A stretch of DNA of 54,754 nt. Origin: Massilia eurypsychrophila (lineage in GTDB: Bacteria > Pseudomonadota > Gammaproteobacteria > Burkholderiales > Burkholderiaceae_D). The stretch spans positions 1 through 54,754 of the forward strand of contig NZ_PDOC01000029.1 of NCBI RefSeq assembly GCF_002760655.1, written 5' to 3'. The notes beneath the pieces were generated by a model that was given only the letters and a program-made list of their open reading frames with translations, did not search any database and had not been told where the DNA came from. The translations under genes and the position numbers were made by a program. Below, piece by piece: positions 1-9,808 of this stretch (the stretch's first letter is position 1; every line of letters begins with the position of its first letter).

Positions 1-1
1 G

Positions 2-1045
2 CTGCCGCGCGCCCCATCGGCGCTGCTCGACGCCGCCTGGGCCGCCGGCCAGCGCGACCTCTACCTGCAACGGGCGCTGCCGCTGGCGCGCGCGCTGGTG
101 CTGGCCGCCGACTCGGCCGCGGCGCCGGCGCTGGCCGGCGCCGACATCAAGCTGCTGTCGCGCTGCGCCTGCGCGCTCGACGGTGCCGCCGACAACCCCG
201 CCGGCGAGCGCGAAGCGCGCCGCTTTCGCGAGCTGGCCGCCGCCGGCCACGACCGCCACGCCCAGATGGCGCTGGGCCTGTGGTGCGCGCGCATGCGGGC
301 CGACGGCACCCGTACCGCCGTCGGCGCCGGCTCGGCCAACTTCAAGAAAGCGATCCGCTGGCTGACCATGGCCGGCGAGCAGGGCCTGGCCGAAGCCTGG
401 TACGCGCTGTCGCGCATCTATATAAAGCCGGAATTTTCGCAGCGTAATGTGCTCGACGCCCACCGCTTCCTCGAGCGGGCCGCCGAAATGGGCTACCGCG
501 ACGCCCAGCTCGAGTGCGGCAACGCCGCCTGGCGCGCGCGCCGCGGGAATGAAACCAACGATGTGCGCGCCGTGTACTGGATGCAGAAAGCGGCCGCCGG
601 CGGCTGCGCCCAGGCGGCATCGGCGCTGCACAAGATCGCTCCGCACGGTCTCGCCGGTGCGTTGGCCGGCACGCCGGCGCTGGCCGTGCGCGCCGGCCAC
701 CCGCTGCTGGCGGCGCGGCTCGAACTGGCGGCGTTGTTCCACTTGAGCCGCGCCGAAGCGTTGCTGCTCGACGTCAGGTCCGCCGACCAGGGCCATTGCC
801 TGGTGGTCGACATCCGCGCCAGCTACGGGCGCAGCAAGCGCCGGCTGGTGCTGGTCGACACGGTGCAGCAGCGCCAGGCGCTCGACCGCATCGGGCGCGT
901 GTTCGACAACGTCGATTGCGGCCCCGGCGGCCCGGAAGGAAACTATCGCCAGCGGCTGTACCGGCTCAAGACGCTGGGGACGGTCGCCGTCGCGGCGCCC
1001 CGAACGGGTGGCGCGGGCGGCCAGCGCTACGACCTGGCGGCGTAA
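2..1045 (+). CDS. Sel1-repeat (TPR-like) protein, 5'-truncated by window edge
   Basis: The frame is open from base 2, so the gene begins outside the window; the GTG at 98 is only an internal codon. Roughly residues 80-220 of the visible part are alpha-solenoid with Sel1-like repeats, seen as alternating small residues and recurring 'W..A.E.G...A.Y.L', 'A.ERAAEMGYRDAQ' and 'W.QKAAAGGCAQA' patterns. The last 130 residues are a separate region with no family I recognise. Sel1 proteins are usually scaffolds or regulators of secretion and envelope functions, but nothing here points to a partner. It is followed by about 920 bases of degenerate sequence. Confidence 0.75.
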   Translation: MPRAPSALLDAAWAAGQRDLYLQRALPLARALVLAADSAAAPALAGADIKLLSRCACALDGAADNPAGEREARRFRELAAAGHDRHAQMALGLWCARMRADGTRTAVGAGSANFKKAIRWLTMAGEQGLAEAWYALSRIYIKPEFSQRNVLDAHRFLERAAEMGYRDAQLECGNAAWRARRGNETNDVRAVYWMQKAAAGGCAQAASALHKIAPHGLAGALAGTPALAVRAGHPLLAARLELAALFHLSRAEALLLDVRSADQGHCLVVDIRASYGRSKRRLVLVDTVQQRQALDRIGRVFDNVDCGPGGPEGNYRQRLYRLKTLGTVAVAAPRTGGAGGQRYDLAA

Positions 1046-1143
1046 AATTCGGTGCCTTGCGACTTGGCCGTTGCAGGCATTTGCTTAGGTGCAGAAACCG
1101 CAAGCCAAGCTGGTCTTGCGTCTAACCAGCGCGTTTCCAAGGA

Positions 1144-1773
1144 ATGCTGACACAGGTTCCTGCGACCAACGACTGCCAGTTCAACTGCGACTACCCGTCC
1201 GGCAACGACAATGCCGATGGGACCCTTGCCTCGACTCCGCCGGCCAGAACATCTGCCAGTTGGTCGTCATCACAGGTCAGCACCCAGAGCAGCCGGAAGA
1301 AACTGAGACAGTCGGCTGTCGGCCGGTCAATGCGTGGACGATTGAATGTGGCGGCAGAGGCGGCCTGCCGGTGATCGGTGGCGAACCGCTGCAGCTACCA
1401 GGGCAGACGCCGTGGTTCCCGCAGAGTTGGTGCGACAATTTCCATATACTCTGCTCGGAGGGGGACTGCCTGATTCACGATCCTTTACAAAAAAATCGAG
1501 GAGGCAAGCGCGCAGGATGGCCCCCCACTCCTGATCGACAATGCGCTGTTTTACCTGGACCGCTACTGCCTTCGATCTGAGGCCGATTGCGAGCGCGCCA
1601 TCCGCAGGAATACCTATAGCTGGCATTTCCTGCTGCTGGTAGTCACCTATCCGATTGAGGCGAAGCACACCCTCAAATCAATCGTTCAACAGGCAGAATG
1701 CATTGTTGTTGGCGCATACGATGGTGAAAGTTATTTGATCTGGCGCCCAAGCGGTGACGTAAATCAGCCGTAG
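1144..1773 (+). pseudogene. Degenerate hypothetical ORF; only the C-terminal ~99 codons read cleanly
   Basis: A coding-like frame runs from 1474 to the TAG at 1771-1773 (fragments 'KKIEEASAQDGPPLLIDN', 'RRNTYSWHFLLLVVTYP', 'AYDGESYLIWRPSGD') but has no plausible start codon after the upstream TGA at 1471. Upstream protein-like stretches lie in other frames, for example 'DCLIHDPLQK' in the third frame up to a run of seven A at about 1488-1494. With six A that frame would continue directly into the C-terminal frame. I read this as a real small protein gene broken by indels; the family is not recognised. The rest of 1046-1968 holds no convincing gene. Confidence 0.45.
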
Positions 1774-1968
1774 TTGAGTTAGCCTTGGTGGGATGATTCC
1801 GCCAAGGTTCCTTCACAATGGAGATGTGAACGAAAGAAGTCACCGTCAAGCTCATCCCGCAATGACAATAATCGGCTCAGCTTATTGCAGTGGCCGCTCT
1901 GCCCGCGGGGGCCAGCCAACTGGCCCAGACCTGTTTTGTGCACGCGCCAATTCCTGCAACAGGCTCAT

Positions 1969-2832
1969 CTACACCGTCACTTCACCTTCGAACACCGTCA
2001 CCGCCGGCCCGGTCAGGTACACCGGCGCCGCCCCGCCGGCCCACGCGATCGACAGTTCGCCGCCGCGCGCCGTCACCCGCACCGGCGAATCGAGCAGGCC
2101 GCGCCGGATGCCGGCCACCACCGCCGCGCACGACCCGGTGCCGCAGGCGAGCGTCTCGCCGGCGCCCCGTTCGAACACGCGCAGCCGGATGTGGCCGCGG
2201 TCGAGCACCTGCATGAAGCCGGCGTTGACGCGCTGCGGAAAGCGCGGGTGATGCTCGATCAGCGGCCCGGACTCCGCCACCGGCGCCTGGTCGACGTCGT
2301 CGACCACTTGCACCGCATGCGGGTTGCCCATCGAAACGACCGAAAACAGCAGCGTCTGGCTGCCGCCCGGCTGCGCGATCGACAGCGGCCACAAGGTATC
2401 CTCGCCTTGCGCCACGCCGGCCAGCCCGTCCGCGTCGAACGGCACCGCTGCCGGCGCCAGCCGCGGCGCGCCCATGTCGACGGTGATGCTGCCGTCTTCT
2501 TCCAGGCGCGGCGCGATGACGCCGTTCATGGTCTGCACCCGCAGCGCGCGCTTGTCGCTCAGGCCCTTGTCGGTAACGAACTTGACGAAGGCGCGCGCGC
2601 CGTTGCCGCACTGTTCAACTTCGCCGCCGTCGCTGTTAAAGATGCGGTAACGGAAGTCGCAGCCGTCGGTGTCGCTCTTTTGCACAATTAAAATCTGGTC
2701 GGCGCCGATGCCGAAGCGGCGGTCGGCCAGCCGCGCCCATTGTTCCGGCGCCAGGTCGACCTGCTGGTTGACCGCGTCGACGACGATGAAGTCGTTGCCG
2801 GCGCCGTGCATTTTGGTGAATTTGAGTTTCAT
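1969..2832 (-). CDS. dapF: Diaminopimelate epimerase
   Basis: Converts LL-2,6-diaminopimelate to the meso form, the last step before lysine and the peptidoglycan cross-linking residue. At 287 aa it is close to the family's usual 275-290. The N-terminus 'KMHGAGNDF' is diagnostic. The catalytic cysteine pair is visible as '[10 protein letters not shown]' (C75) and '[12 protein letters not shown]' (C230). The ATG at 2832 directly precedes the conserved N-terminus. It lies about 60 bases downstream of two acyltransferase genes on the same strand, an envelope-biosynthesis grouping common in beta-proteobacteria. Confidence 0.97.
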   Translation of the reverse strand: MKLKFTKMHGAGNDFIVVDAVNQQVDLAPEQWARLADRRFGIGADQILIVQKSDTDGCDFRYRIFNSDGGEVEQCGNGARAFVKFVTDKGLSDKRALRVQTMNGVIAPRLEEDGSITVDMGAPRLAPAAVPFDADGLAGVAQGEDTLWPLSIAQPGGSQTLLFSVVSMGNPHAVQVVDDVDQAPVAESGPLIEHHPRFPQRVNAGFMQVLDRGHIRLRVFERGAGETLACGTGSCAAVVAGIRRGLLDSPVRVTARGGELSIAWAGGAAPVYLTGPAVTVFEGEVTV

Positions 2833-2891
2833 GGCAACCAGTATATCGGCTAAAGGCAGGGCTTACTTACTTGCTCATTTTACTTGTTGGC

Positions 2892-3761
2892 TCACTTCGC
2901 ATACGGCGACACTTCGCCCTCGGGCCGCGTCTTGTAGCGCTTGTGCGTCCAGAAGTATTCGGCCGGCGCCTCGCGCACGCGTTCCTCGATGAATTCGTTC
3001 ATGCGCCGCGCCGCGGCCACCACGTCGTCGCCCGGGTAGTTTTCCCACGCCGGGTAGAACGTCACTTTCCAGCCGCGGTAGCCCGGCAAAAAGGTCGCCA
3101 CCACCGGAATCACCTTGGCGCCTGCCGCCGCCGCGATGCGCCCCGGCGCCGTCAGCGTGGCCGCCGGAACACCGAAAAACGGCACGAACGGCGCGTCCTT
3201 GTCGCCGAAGTCCATGTCCGGCAGCATGAAGTAAGGCAGCCGGTCGCGCATCGCCCGCAGGATCGGTTTGATGCCTTCCTGGCGCGAGAACAGCTGCACC
3301 GGCCGAAAGCGCGAGCGGCCGCGCCGCAGCACCTCGTCGAAGGTGCGGTTCTTCTGCTGCACATAGATCGAGCACAGGTTGGTCTCGAACATCACGGCCA
3401 CGCCGGCGACATCGAGGCACACAAAATGCGGGCACAGCAGGATGACCGGGCCGGCCTCGATGTCCGCCAGCGGCACCGCCGGCTCGACCTTGATCAGCCG
3501 GCGCAGCCGGGCCTGGGGCGCCCACCACAGGATGGCGCGCTCCCACACGCTGCGCGAATAGGCCTGGAAATGCTGGCGCGCCAATGTCACCCGCGCCGCC
3601 TCCGACAGTTCCGGCATCGCCAGGCGCAGGTTGGTCAGCGCCACATGGCGGCGCGCGCGCAGCACCATGAACAGCAGGCTGCCGACCGCATCGCCGAAGC
3701 GGCCAAGCACCGGCAACGGCAGCCAGTGCAGCAGCCACATCACGCCGAGCAGGAGCTTCAT
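2892..3761 (-). CDS. LpxL/HtrB-type lipid A acyltransferase, second of tandem pair
   Basis: A 289-aa member of the lysophospholipid acyltransferase (LpxL/LpxM) family that moves a secondary acyl chain from acyl-ACP to a lipid A precursor at the inner membrane. Residues 1-35 form a hydrophobic anchor. The HX4D catalytic motif is 'PHFVCLD' (H112, D117). The C-terminal 'FIEERVREAPAEYFWTHKRYK' block is typical of the family. Its ATG overlaps the stop of the upstream acyltransferase (3758-3761), so the two are probably translationally coupled. Which is LpxL and which LpxM cannot be told from sequence alone. Confidence 0.88.
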   Translation of the reverse strand: MKLLLGVMWLLHWLPLPVLGRFGDAVGSLLFMVLRARRHVALTNLRLAMPELSEAARVTLARQHFQAYSRSVWERAILWWAPQARLRRLIKVEPAVPLADIEAGPVILLCPHFVCLDVAGVAVMFETNLCSIYVQQKNRTFDEVLRRGRSRFRPVQLFSRQEGIKPILRAMRDRLPYFMLPDMDFGDKDAPFVPFFGVPAATLTAPGRIAAAAGAKVIPVVATFLPGYRGWKVTFYPAWENYPGDDVVAAARRMNEFIEERVREAPAEYFWTHKRYKTRPEGEVSPYAK

Positions 3762-4609
3762 GCCGCCACCTGCGCGTCCGGCGCGGCCACGCCGTCGGGC
3801 TGCTTGTAGCGGTTATAGCTCCAGAAATACTGCGACGGGCAGCGCGCGATCAGCTGCTCCATGGCGCGGTTGATGGCGCCGGCCTGTTCGGTGGCGCTGC
3901 CGGCCAGTTCGCCGTCGAACGGCACGAAGCGCACGATAAAGCCGGCGCCGCGCGCGCGCCGCTCGGCGTACACCAGGATCACGGCGGCGTTGCCGATCTG
4001 CGCCAGCTTGGCCGGCAAGGTCATCGTGTAAGCGCTGCGGCCGAAAAACGGCGCCCAAACCCCTTCGCCTTCCTGCGGCACCTGGTCCGGCAAGATGCCG
4101 ACCGGCTGTCCCTTCTTGAGCGTCTTGGCCAGAATGCGCACGCCCGACAGGTTGGCCGGCGCCAGGTGCAGGTTGTGGCGCGCGCGGGCGCCCTCGATCA
4201 ACGGCTTGAGCGCCGCTTTTTTTGGCGGCCGGTACATCACGGTCAGCGGCGTGCGCAGCGCGATCTGCTGCGCCGTCATCTCGAAACAGCCCAGGTGTGG
4301 CGTCAAAAACACAATGCCTCGGCCGGCGTCGAGCGTCGCCTGCACGTGTTCCCAGTTTTCGACGACGGCGTGGCGTGCCACCCGTTCCGGCTGCGCGCAC
4401 CAGACGAACGGCAGCTCGACGATCGCCTTGCCCGATTCTGCCACCGCCCGCCCCAGCTCGTGTCCGTAGCCGGCCCCTTCCAGGTTGGCGCGCAGGCGCC
4501 GCCGGTACGACGGCGACGCCAGGTACACCGCCCAGCCGAGCGCGGCGCCGAAAAAATGCAGCAGCGGCAGCGGCAGGGTCGACAGTAATCGAAACAGGAG
4601 GACTAGCAT
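3758..4609 (-). CDS. LpxL/HtrB-type lipid A acyltransferase, first of tandem pair
   Basis: A 283-aa lysophospholipid acyltransferase family protein. It has a hydrophobic N-terminal segment (about residues 1-30), the HX4E variant of the catalytic motif in 'TPHLGCFE' (H105, E110), 'MYRPPKK' in the acceptor-site region, 'GILPDQVPQEGEG' and the C-terminal 'PSQYFWSYNRYKQPDG'. The neighbouring paralogue has HX4D instead, so the pair may add different chains. It starts at the ATG at 4609 and is divergent from metK across about 190 bases. First gene of the run acyltransferase - acyltransferase - dapF. Confidence 0.88.
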   Translation of the reverse strand: MLVLLFRLLSTLPLPLLHFFGAALGWAVYLASPSYRRRLRANLEGAGYGHELGRAVAESGKAIVELPFVWCAQPERVARHAVVENWEHVQATLDAGRGIVFLTPHLGCFEMTAQQIALRTPLTVMYRPPKKAALKPLIEGARARHNLHLAPANLSGVRILAKTLKKGQPVGILPDQVPQEGEGVWAPFFGRSAYTMTLPAKLAQIGNAAVILVYAERRARGAGFIVRFVPFDGELAGSATEQAGAINRAMEQLIARCPSQYFWSYNRYKQPDGVAAPDAQVAA

Positions 4610-4738
4610 GGGCTTGATAAATGTTCAGATTCGGCGGGTTGCCCAGCCAAAATTTCGTAAGGAGCGTAAAATACCACGTTGAAGGATCCGCCGAGTTAAT
4701 AGACAACTTGCGAAGCGGAATATAAATGTCGCTAAAGC

Positions 4739-4765
4739 GTCGCAGGCGAAAGCCCTTACTGCGAC
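4739..4765 (+). promoter_or_regulatory. Structured RNA element in the metK leader (GNRA hairpin)
   Basis: Helix GTCGCA (4739-4744) pairs with TGCGAC (4760-4765). An inner helix GGC/GCC (4745-4747 with 4752-4754) closes a GAAA tetraloop, leaving a five-base bulge CTTAC (4755-4759). It ends 32 bases before the metK ATG. Further upstream TCGGCGG (about 4632) could pair with CCGCCGA (about 4688). It does not match a SAM riboswitch class I know. Regulatory function is inferred only from structure and position. Confidence 0.35.
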
Positions 4766-4797
4766 AACAACTTTGTTCAACAGTAATGGGAGCCAGA

Positions 4798-5964
4798 ATG
4801 TCCAACGAATACCTCTTTACCTCCGAATCCGTGTCCGAAGGTCATCCGGACAAGGTCGCCGACCAGATCTCCGACGCCATCCTCGACGCCATCCTCGAAC
4901 AGGATCCGCGCGCGCGCGTGGCCGCCGAGACGCTGTGCAACACCGGCTTGGTGGTGCTCGCCGGCGAGATCACGACCCACGCCAATGTCGATTATATTCA
5001 GGTCGCGCGCGAGACCATCAAGCGCATCGGCTACGACAACACCGATTACGGCATCGACTATCGTGGCTGCGCCGTGATGGTCTGCTACGACAAGCAGTCG
5101 CCCGACATCGCCCAGGGCGTTGACGAAGGCGCCGGTCTCGACCTCGACCAGGGCGCCGGCGACCAGGGCCTGATGTTCGGCTACGCCTGCGACGAGACCG
5201 CCGAGCTGATGCCGGCCGCCATCCACTACGCCCACCGCCTGGTCGAGCGCCAGTCGCAGCTGCGCAAGGATGGCCGCCTGCCGTGGCTGCGTCCGGACGC
5301 CAAGTCGCAGGTCACCTTGCGCTACGTCGACGGCCGCCCGGTCGCCGTCGACACCGTCGTGCTGTCGACCCAGCACGCGCCGGAAGTGAGCCATGCCCAG
5401 ATCGAAGAAGCGGTCATCGAAGAAATCATCAAGCAGGTGCTGCCGCGCGAGTGGCTCGTCGGCACCCGCTACCTGGTGAACCCGACCGGCCGCTTCGTCA
5501 TCGGCGGCCCGCAGGGCGACTGCGGCCTGACCGGCCGCAAGATCATCGTCGACACCTACGGCGGCGCAGCCCCGCACGGCGGCGGCGCCTTCTCCGGCAA
5601 GGATCCGTCCAAGGTCGACCGTTCGGCAGCCTACGCCGCGCGCTACGTCGCCAAGAACGTCGTCGCCGCCGGCCTGGCGCGCCAGTGCCAGGTGCAGGTC
5701 AGCTACGCGATCGGCGTGGCCAAGCCGATCAACATCACGGTTTACACCGAAGGCACCGGCGTCATCTCCGACGAGAAGATCGCCCAGCTGGTGATGGAGC
5801 ACTTCGACCTGCGTCCGAAAGGCATCGTCCAGATGCTCGACCTGCTGCGCCCGATCTACCAGAAGAGCGCCGCCTACGGTCACTTCGGCCGCGAAGAGCC
5901 CGAGTTCACGTGGGAGCGCACCGACAAGGTCGCGCTGCTGCGCGCCGAAGCCGGCCTGTCCTAA
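4798..5964 (+). CDS. metK: S-adenosylmethionine synthetase
   Basis: Makes SAM from methionine and ATP in the cytoplasm. The 388-aa product has the family hallmarks: '[15 protein letters not shown]' near residue 12, the ATP-site '[10 protein letters not shown]' near residue 120, and the glycine-rich '[10 protein letters not shown]' near residue 262. The frame is open upstream to 4726, but the conserved N-terminus begins [11 protein letters not shown], so the ATG at 4798 is chosen, with GGGAG about 8 bases before it. It is followed by a palindromic repeat, an SAH riboswitch and ahcY, so synthesis of SAM and disposal of its product SAH are neighbours. Confidence 0.97.
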   Translation: MSNEYLFTSESVSEGHPDKVADQISDAILDAILEQDPRARVAAETLCNTGLVVLAGEITTHANVDYIQVARETIKRIGYDNTDYGIDYRGCAVMVCYDKQSPDIAQGVDEGAGLDLDQGAGDQGLMFGYACDETAELMPAAIHYAHRLVERQSQLRKDGRLPWLRPDAKSQVTLRYVDGRPVAVDTVVLSTQHAPEVSHAQIEEAVIEEIIKQVLPREWLVGTRYLVNPTGRFVIGGPQGDCGLTGRKIIVDTYGGAAPHGGGAFSGKDPSKVDRSAAYAARYVAKNVVAAGLARQCQVQVSYAIGVAKPINITVYTEGTGVISDEKIAQLVMEHFDLRPKGIVQMLDLLRPIYQKSAAYGHFGREEPEFTWERTDKVALLRAEAGLS

Positions 5965-5987
5965 TCTGCAACACCGGGGCCCGCCCC

Positions 5988-6016
5988 AGGTCTGACCCGT
6001 ATTTTGGGTCAGACCC
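5988..6016. repeat. GGTCTGACC-family palindrome, copy A (3' of metK)
   Basis: An 11-bp perfect stem: AGGTCTGACCC (5988-5998) with GGGTCAGACCT (6006-6016) around a 7-base loop. It lies 23 bases after the metK stop and 30 bases before the SAH riboswitch. One of at least five related palindromes in the window, nearly all at gene 3' ends. It may act as a transcription terminator without a U-tract, an mRNA 3'-end stabiliser, or a REP-like mobile repeat. Confidence 0.8.
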
Positions 6017-6044
6017 TGTCACCTAGCTGTGATAAACTGTTCCA

Positions 6045-6103
6045 TTCCGAGGAGCGTTGCGACGAATTCAATTTCGCCAGGCTCGGACTACACTGCGCTC
6101 ACG
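6045..6103 (+). promoter_or_regulatory. S-adenosylhomocysteine (SAH) riboswitch
   Basis: The sequence fits the SAH-riboswitch consensus: 'CCGAGGAGCGTTGC' at 6047-6060, 'CGCCAGGCTCGGA' ending at 6087, then 'GCGCTC' at 6095-6100. P1 forms from CCGAG (6047-6051) and CTCGG (6082-6086). An internal hairpin uses GCGA and TCGC. The pseudoknot pairs GAGCG (6052-6056) with CGCTC (6096-6100). Known members switch on ahcY when SAH accumulates, and ahcY starts 30 bases downstream behind a strong ribosome binding site (AAAGGAGG, 6121-6128). Confidence 0.9.
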
Positions 6104-6133
6104 TTACTTTTTTCTAACTGAAAGGAGGGCGTG

Positions 6134-7549
<1,416 letters not shown>

Positions 7550-7579
7550 TTAGTCAGTAGTCAGTAGTACGGCAATACC

Positions 7580-7612
7580 GCCGGGCGCCGCGCTGCCGCG
7601 CCCGGCATTTTT
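7580..7612 (+). terminator. Rho-independent terminator after ahcY
   Basis: GCCGGGCG (7580-7587) pairs with CGCCCGGC (7599-7606), followed by ATTTTT. It sits 30 bases past the ahcY stop and before the small membrane-protein gene, so the latter may have its own promoter or depend on readthrough. Confidence 0.8.
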
Positions 7613-7645
7613 CACCAGACAAAACACCAACAACCAAAGGTACCC

Positions 7646-7996
7646 ATGCGCCTGTTACTGACCTGGATTATCAACGCCGCCGCCCTGATGGCGCTGCCTT
7701 ACCTGATGAGTTCCGTCACCGTCACCAATGTCGGCGCCGCGCTGATTGCCGCCCTCGTGCTGGGGCTGGTCAACACGCTGATCCGCCCGGTGCTCGTGCT
7801 GCTGACCTTGCCAGTGACGATGCTGTCGCTCGGCCTGTTCATCCTCGTCATCAACGGCTTCCTGTTCTGGGGCGTGGCGCAACTGGTCAGCGGTTTCCGC
7901 GTCGATGGCTTCCTGTCGGCGATGCTCGCCGCAATCGTCTACAGCGTGATTTCCTGGGCCCTGTCCACCTTACTGTTGCGAAAAGATGGAAACTAA
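7646..7996 (+). CDS. Small integral membrane protein, phage-holin-IV/YvlD-like family
   Basis: A 116-aa protein made almost wholly of four hydrophobic segments (about residues 3-25, 29-50, 54-80 and 88-110), with 'NTLIRPVLVLLTLPVTMLSLG' typical of the family often labelled phage holin superfamily IV. There are no phage genes nearby, so a lysis role is unlikely; the name reflects membrane topology only. Its end overlaps metF by 11 bases, implying coupling to metF. Placement between ahcY and metF recurs in beta-proteobacteria (recalled, not searched). Function unknown. Confidence 0.8.
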   Translation: MRLLLTWIINAAALMALPYLMSSVTVTNVGAALIAALVLGLVNTLIRPVLVLLTLPVTMLSLGLFILVINGFLFWGVAQLVSGFRVDGFLSAMLAAIVYSVISWALSTLLLRKDGN

Positions 7997-8819
7997 TAAC
8001 TTCAGCATCGAGTTCTACCCGCCCAAAACGGCCGAGGGCGCCGACAAGCTGCGCATTGCCCGCGCCAAGCTCGCCACCCTGAACCCGAAGTATTTCTCGG
8101 TCACCTTCGGCGCCGGCGGCAGCACCCAGCAGGGCACGCTCGACACGGTGCTCGAGATTCTCGCCGAAGGCCACGACGCCGCGCCGCACCTGTCGTGCGT
8201 TGGCGGCTCGCGCGAAGCGATCCGCGCCATCCTCGCGCAGTTCAAGTCGCACGGCATCAAGCGCCTGGTGGCCTTGCGCGGCGACCTGCCCAGCGGCTAC
8301 GGCGGCGGCAGCGAGCTGCGCTACGCCAGCGACCTGGTCGAGTTCATCCGCGCCGAAACCGGCGACTGGTTCCACATCGAAGTGGCGGCGTACCCTGAAA
8401 TGCATCCGCAGGCGCGCTCGCCGCAAGACGACCTGCAGAACTTCGCCCGCAAGGTGCAGGCCGGCGCGAACGCCGCCATCACCCAGTATTTCTACAACGC
8501 CGACGCCTACTTCCAGTTCGTCGACAATGCCCGCAAGCTGGGCGTCGATGTGCCTATCGTCGCCGGCATCATGCCGATCACGAACTACACGCAGCTGATG
8601 CGTTTTTCCGACATGTGCGGCGCCGAGATCCCGCGCTGGGTGCGCCTGAAGCTGGCCAGCTTCGGCGACGACAGCGCGTCGATCAAGGCGTTCGGCATGG
8701 ATGTCGTGAGCGAGCTGTGCCAGCAGCTGATGGAAGGCGGCGCCCCTGGGCTGCACTTCTACAGCATGAACCAGGCCGGGCCGACGACGGAATTGTGGAA
8801 GCGGCTGACCAACAGCTAG
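7986..8819 (+). CDS. metF: Methylenetetrahydrofolate reductase
   Basis: A FAD enzyme reducing 5,10-methylene-THF to 5-methyl-THF, the methyl donor for remaking methionine from homocysteine. At 277 aa it has the expected bacterial length. Motifs: 'SIEFYPPKT' with the catalytic Glu at the N-terminus, 'SVTFGAGGST', 'HLSCVGGSR', 'LRGDLPSG' and 'ITQYFYNADAYFQFVD'. It starts at ATG 7986 inside the end of the preceding gene. With metK and ahcY this covers three steps of the activated methyl cycle. A bidirectional hairpin follows. Confidence 0.96.
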   Translation: METNNFSIEFYPPKTAEGADKLRIARAKLATLNPKYFSVTFGAGGSTQQGTLDTVLEILAEGHDAAPHLSCVGGSREAIRAILAQFKSHGIKRLVALRGDLPSGYGGGSELRYASDLVEFIRAETGDWFHIEVAAYPEMHPQARSPQDDLQNFARKVQAGANAAITQYFYNADAYFQFVDNARKLGVDVPIVAGIMPITNYTQLMRFSDMCGAEIPRWVRLKLASFGDDSASIKAFGMDVVSELCQQLMEGGAPGLHFYSMNQAGPTTELWKRLTNS

Positions 8820-8828
8820 TCGCTAGAT

Positions 8829-8860
8829 AAAGGGGGAACCGACTTGGCGCCTCCTTTTTT
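8829..8860. terminator. Hairpin terminator between metF and the ORF6N remnant
   Basis: AAAGGGGG (8829-8836) pairs with CCTCCTTT (8850-8857, one G-U) and runs into T8855-8860 on the plus strand. It lies between convergent genes, so it can stop metF transcription; on the other strand the A-run gives a weaker U-tract. Confidence 0.6.
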
Positions 8861-9532
8861 ACTTCTTGGCCGCAAACTTCGATTGTGCCTTGCGATCCGC
8901 GGCCCTTATGTACGCCGCTGCCGACCTGTCTTTTTCCTTTAGCTGCTTTCGGTTTGGCCGGCGCATCGCCTGGCGTTACGAAGCCGATGGGGCGCTTCTG
9001 GACGGGCTCTGCGGGCGCCATCAAGGCACGAATAGCCTCGAAAATCTGTCTCAGCTGAACGCGCGTGTTCTGCTCGAAGGTGTCGTGCTTCAGTGACATC
9101 AATTCGGTTTTCTTCTCCAGGTCGTCCAGACGTAGCGCTAGTTCTTTGTTCGAGGCAATCACTTCGCGCAGACGCACGAAAGCGCGCATGATCTTGATGT
9201 GACGGCGATGGCCTGCGGGCTGCCCAGCACGGACGAGAGCATCGCCACACCCTGTTCGGTGAAGGCACAGGGCGAGTACCGCCGGCCGCCACGACCGCTG
9301 TTTGAGATCACAGATTGTGATCTCAAAGCTTCCCACTCTGCGGCGTCGAGCTGAAACATGAAGTCGCTGGGAAAGCGGTCGGCATTACGCTTGACTGCTG
9401 CACCAAAACATTAGTAGTGACGCCATACAATGCGGCCAGGTCGCTATCGAGCAACACCTTCTGTTCGCGGAGGATACGGATGTGGCTGGTGACGGTTCCC
9501 ACCGGCAAGTGCGCGACCGGCTTGACGCTCAT
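8859..9532 (-). pseudogene. ORF6N-domain (KilA-N-like DNA-binding) protein, three frameshifts
   Basis: Three frames together spell one ORF6N protein of about 220 aa. Part 1 from ATG 9532 gives 'IRILREQKVLLDSDLAALYG' and 'VTTNVLVQ'. One lost base near 9398 shifts to '[20 protein letters not shown]' ... '[20 protein letters not shown]'. One lost base near 9200 shifts to '[20 protein letters not shown]' and a coiled stretch. One gained G near 8930 would be corrected to end '...RKAQSKFAAKK' at the TAA at 8859. ORF6N proteins are DNA-binding regulators common in prophages and accessory loci. As written it cannot make a full product. Confidence 0.8.
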
Positions 9533-9720
9533 CCCGCTTCCTTGGCCAGGCCACGCGCCTTGCCAGCCGGCTGCATGCTCATTCTCACCCGATGCTTGAC
9601 CTCGACGGCATCGACGAGACGGATCACCGCTTTCTGTTCTTTACGGTGTTCGTGACTCCTCATTAGGCGGACCCTTTCATCCATGCAGACCTTAGCGTGT
9701 AAGTGCGCTTTTTTGAACAT
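9529..9720 (-). CDS. Small hypothetical ORF upstream of the ORF6N remnant
   Basis: A 63-codon frame from ATG 9720 to TGA 9529. Its stop overlaps the ATG of the ORF6N remnant in an ATGA, which suggests real coupling. The product is very basic with several His and Met ('RLMRSHEHRKEQKAVIRLVD'). No domain recognised and no strong ribosome binding site, so it may be a decayed fragment. Confidence 0.25.
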   Translation of the reverse strand: MFKKAHLHAKVCMDERVRLMRSHEHRKEQKAVIRLVDAVEVKHRVRMSMQPAGKARGLAKEAG

Positions 9721-9808
9721 GACGACGTTAGTCGGGTAGGTGCACGTCTCAGCGGGCCCGCAATTCCTCGCGGCCGCCGGCAGTTCAGTGCGCATTTTGC
9801 GCCGTTCG

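Noticed and set aside
4726-4797. Longer metK start at 4726
   Set aside because: The extra 24 residues are Arg-rich and unlike the family; they coincide with the structured leader.
7646-7996. Phage lysis holin
   Set aside because: No endolysin or any other phage gene nearby; context is methionine metabolism.
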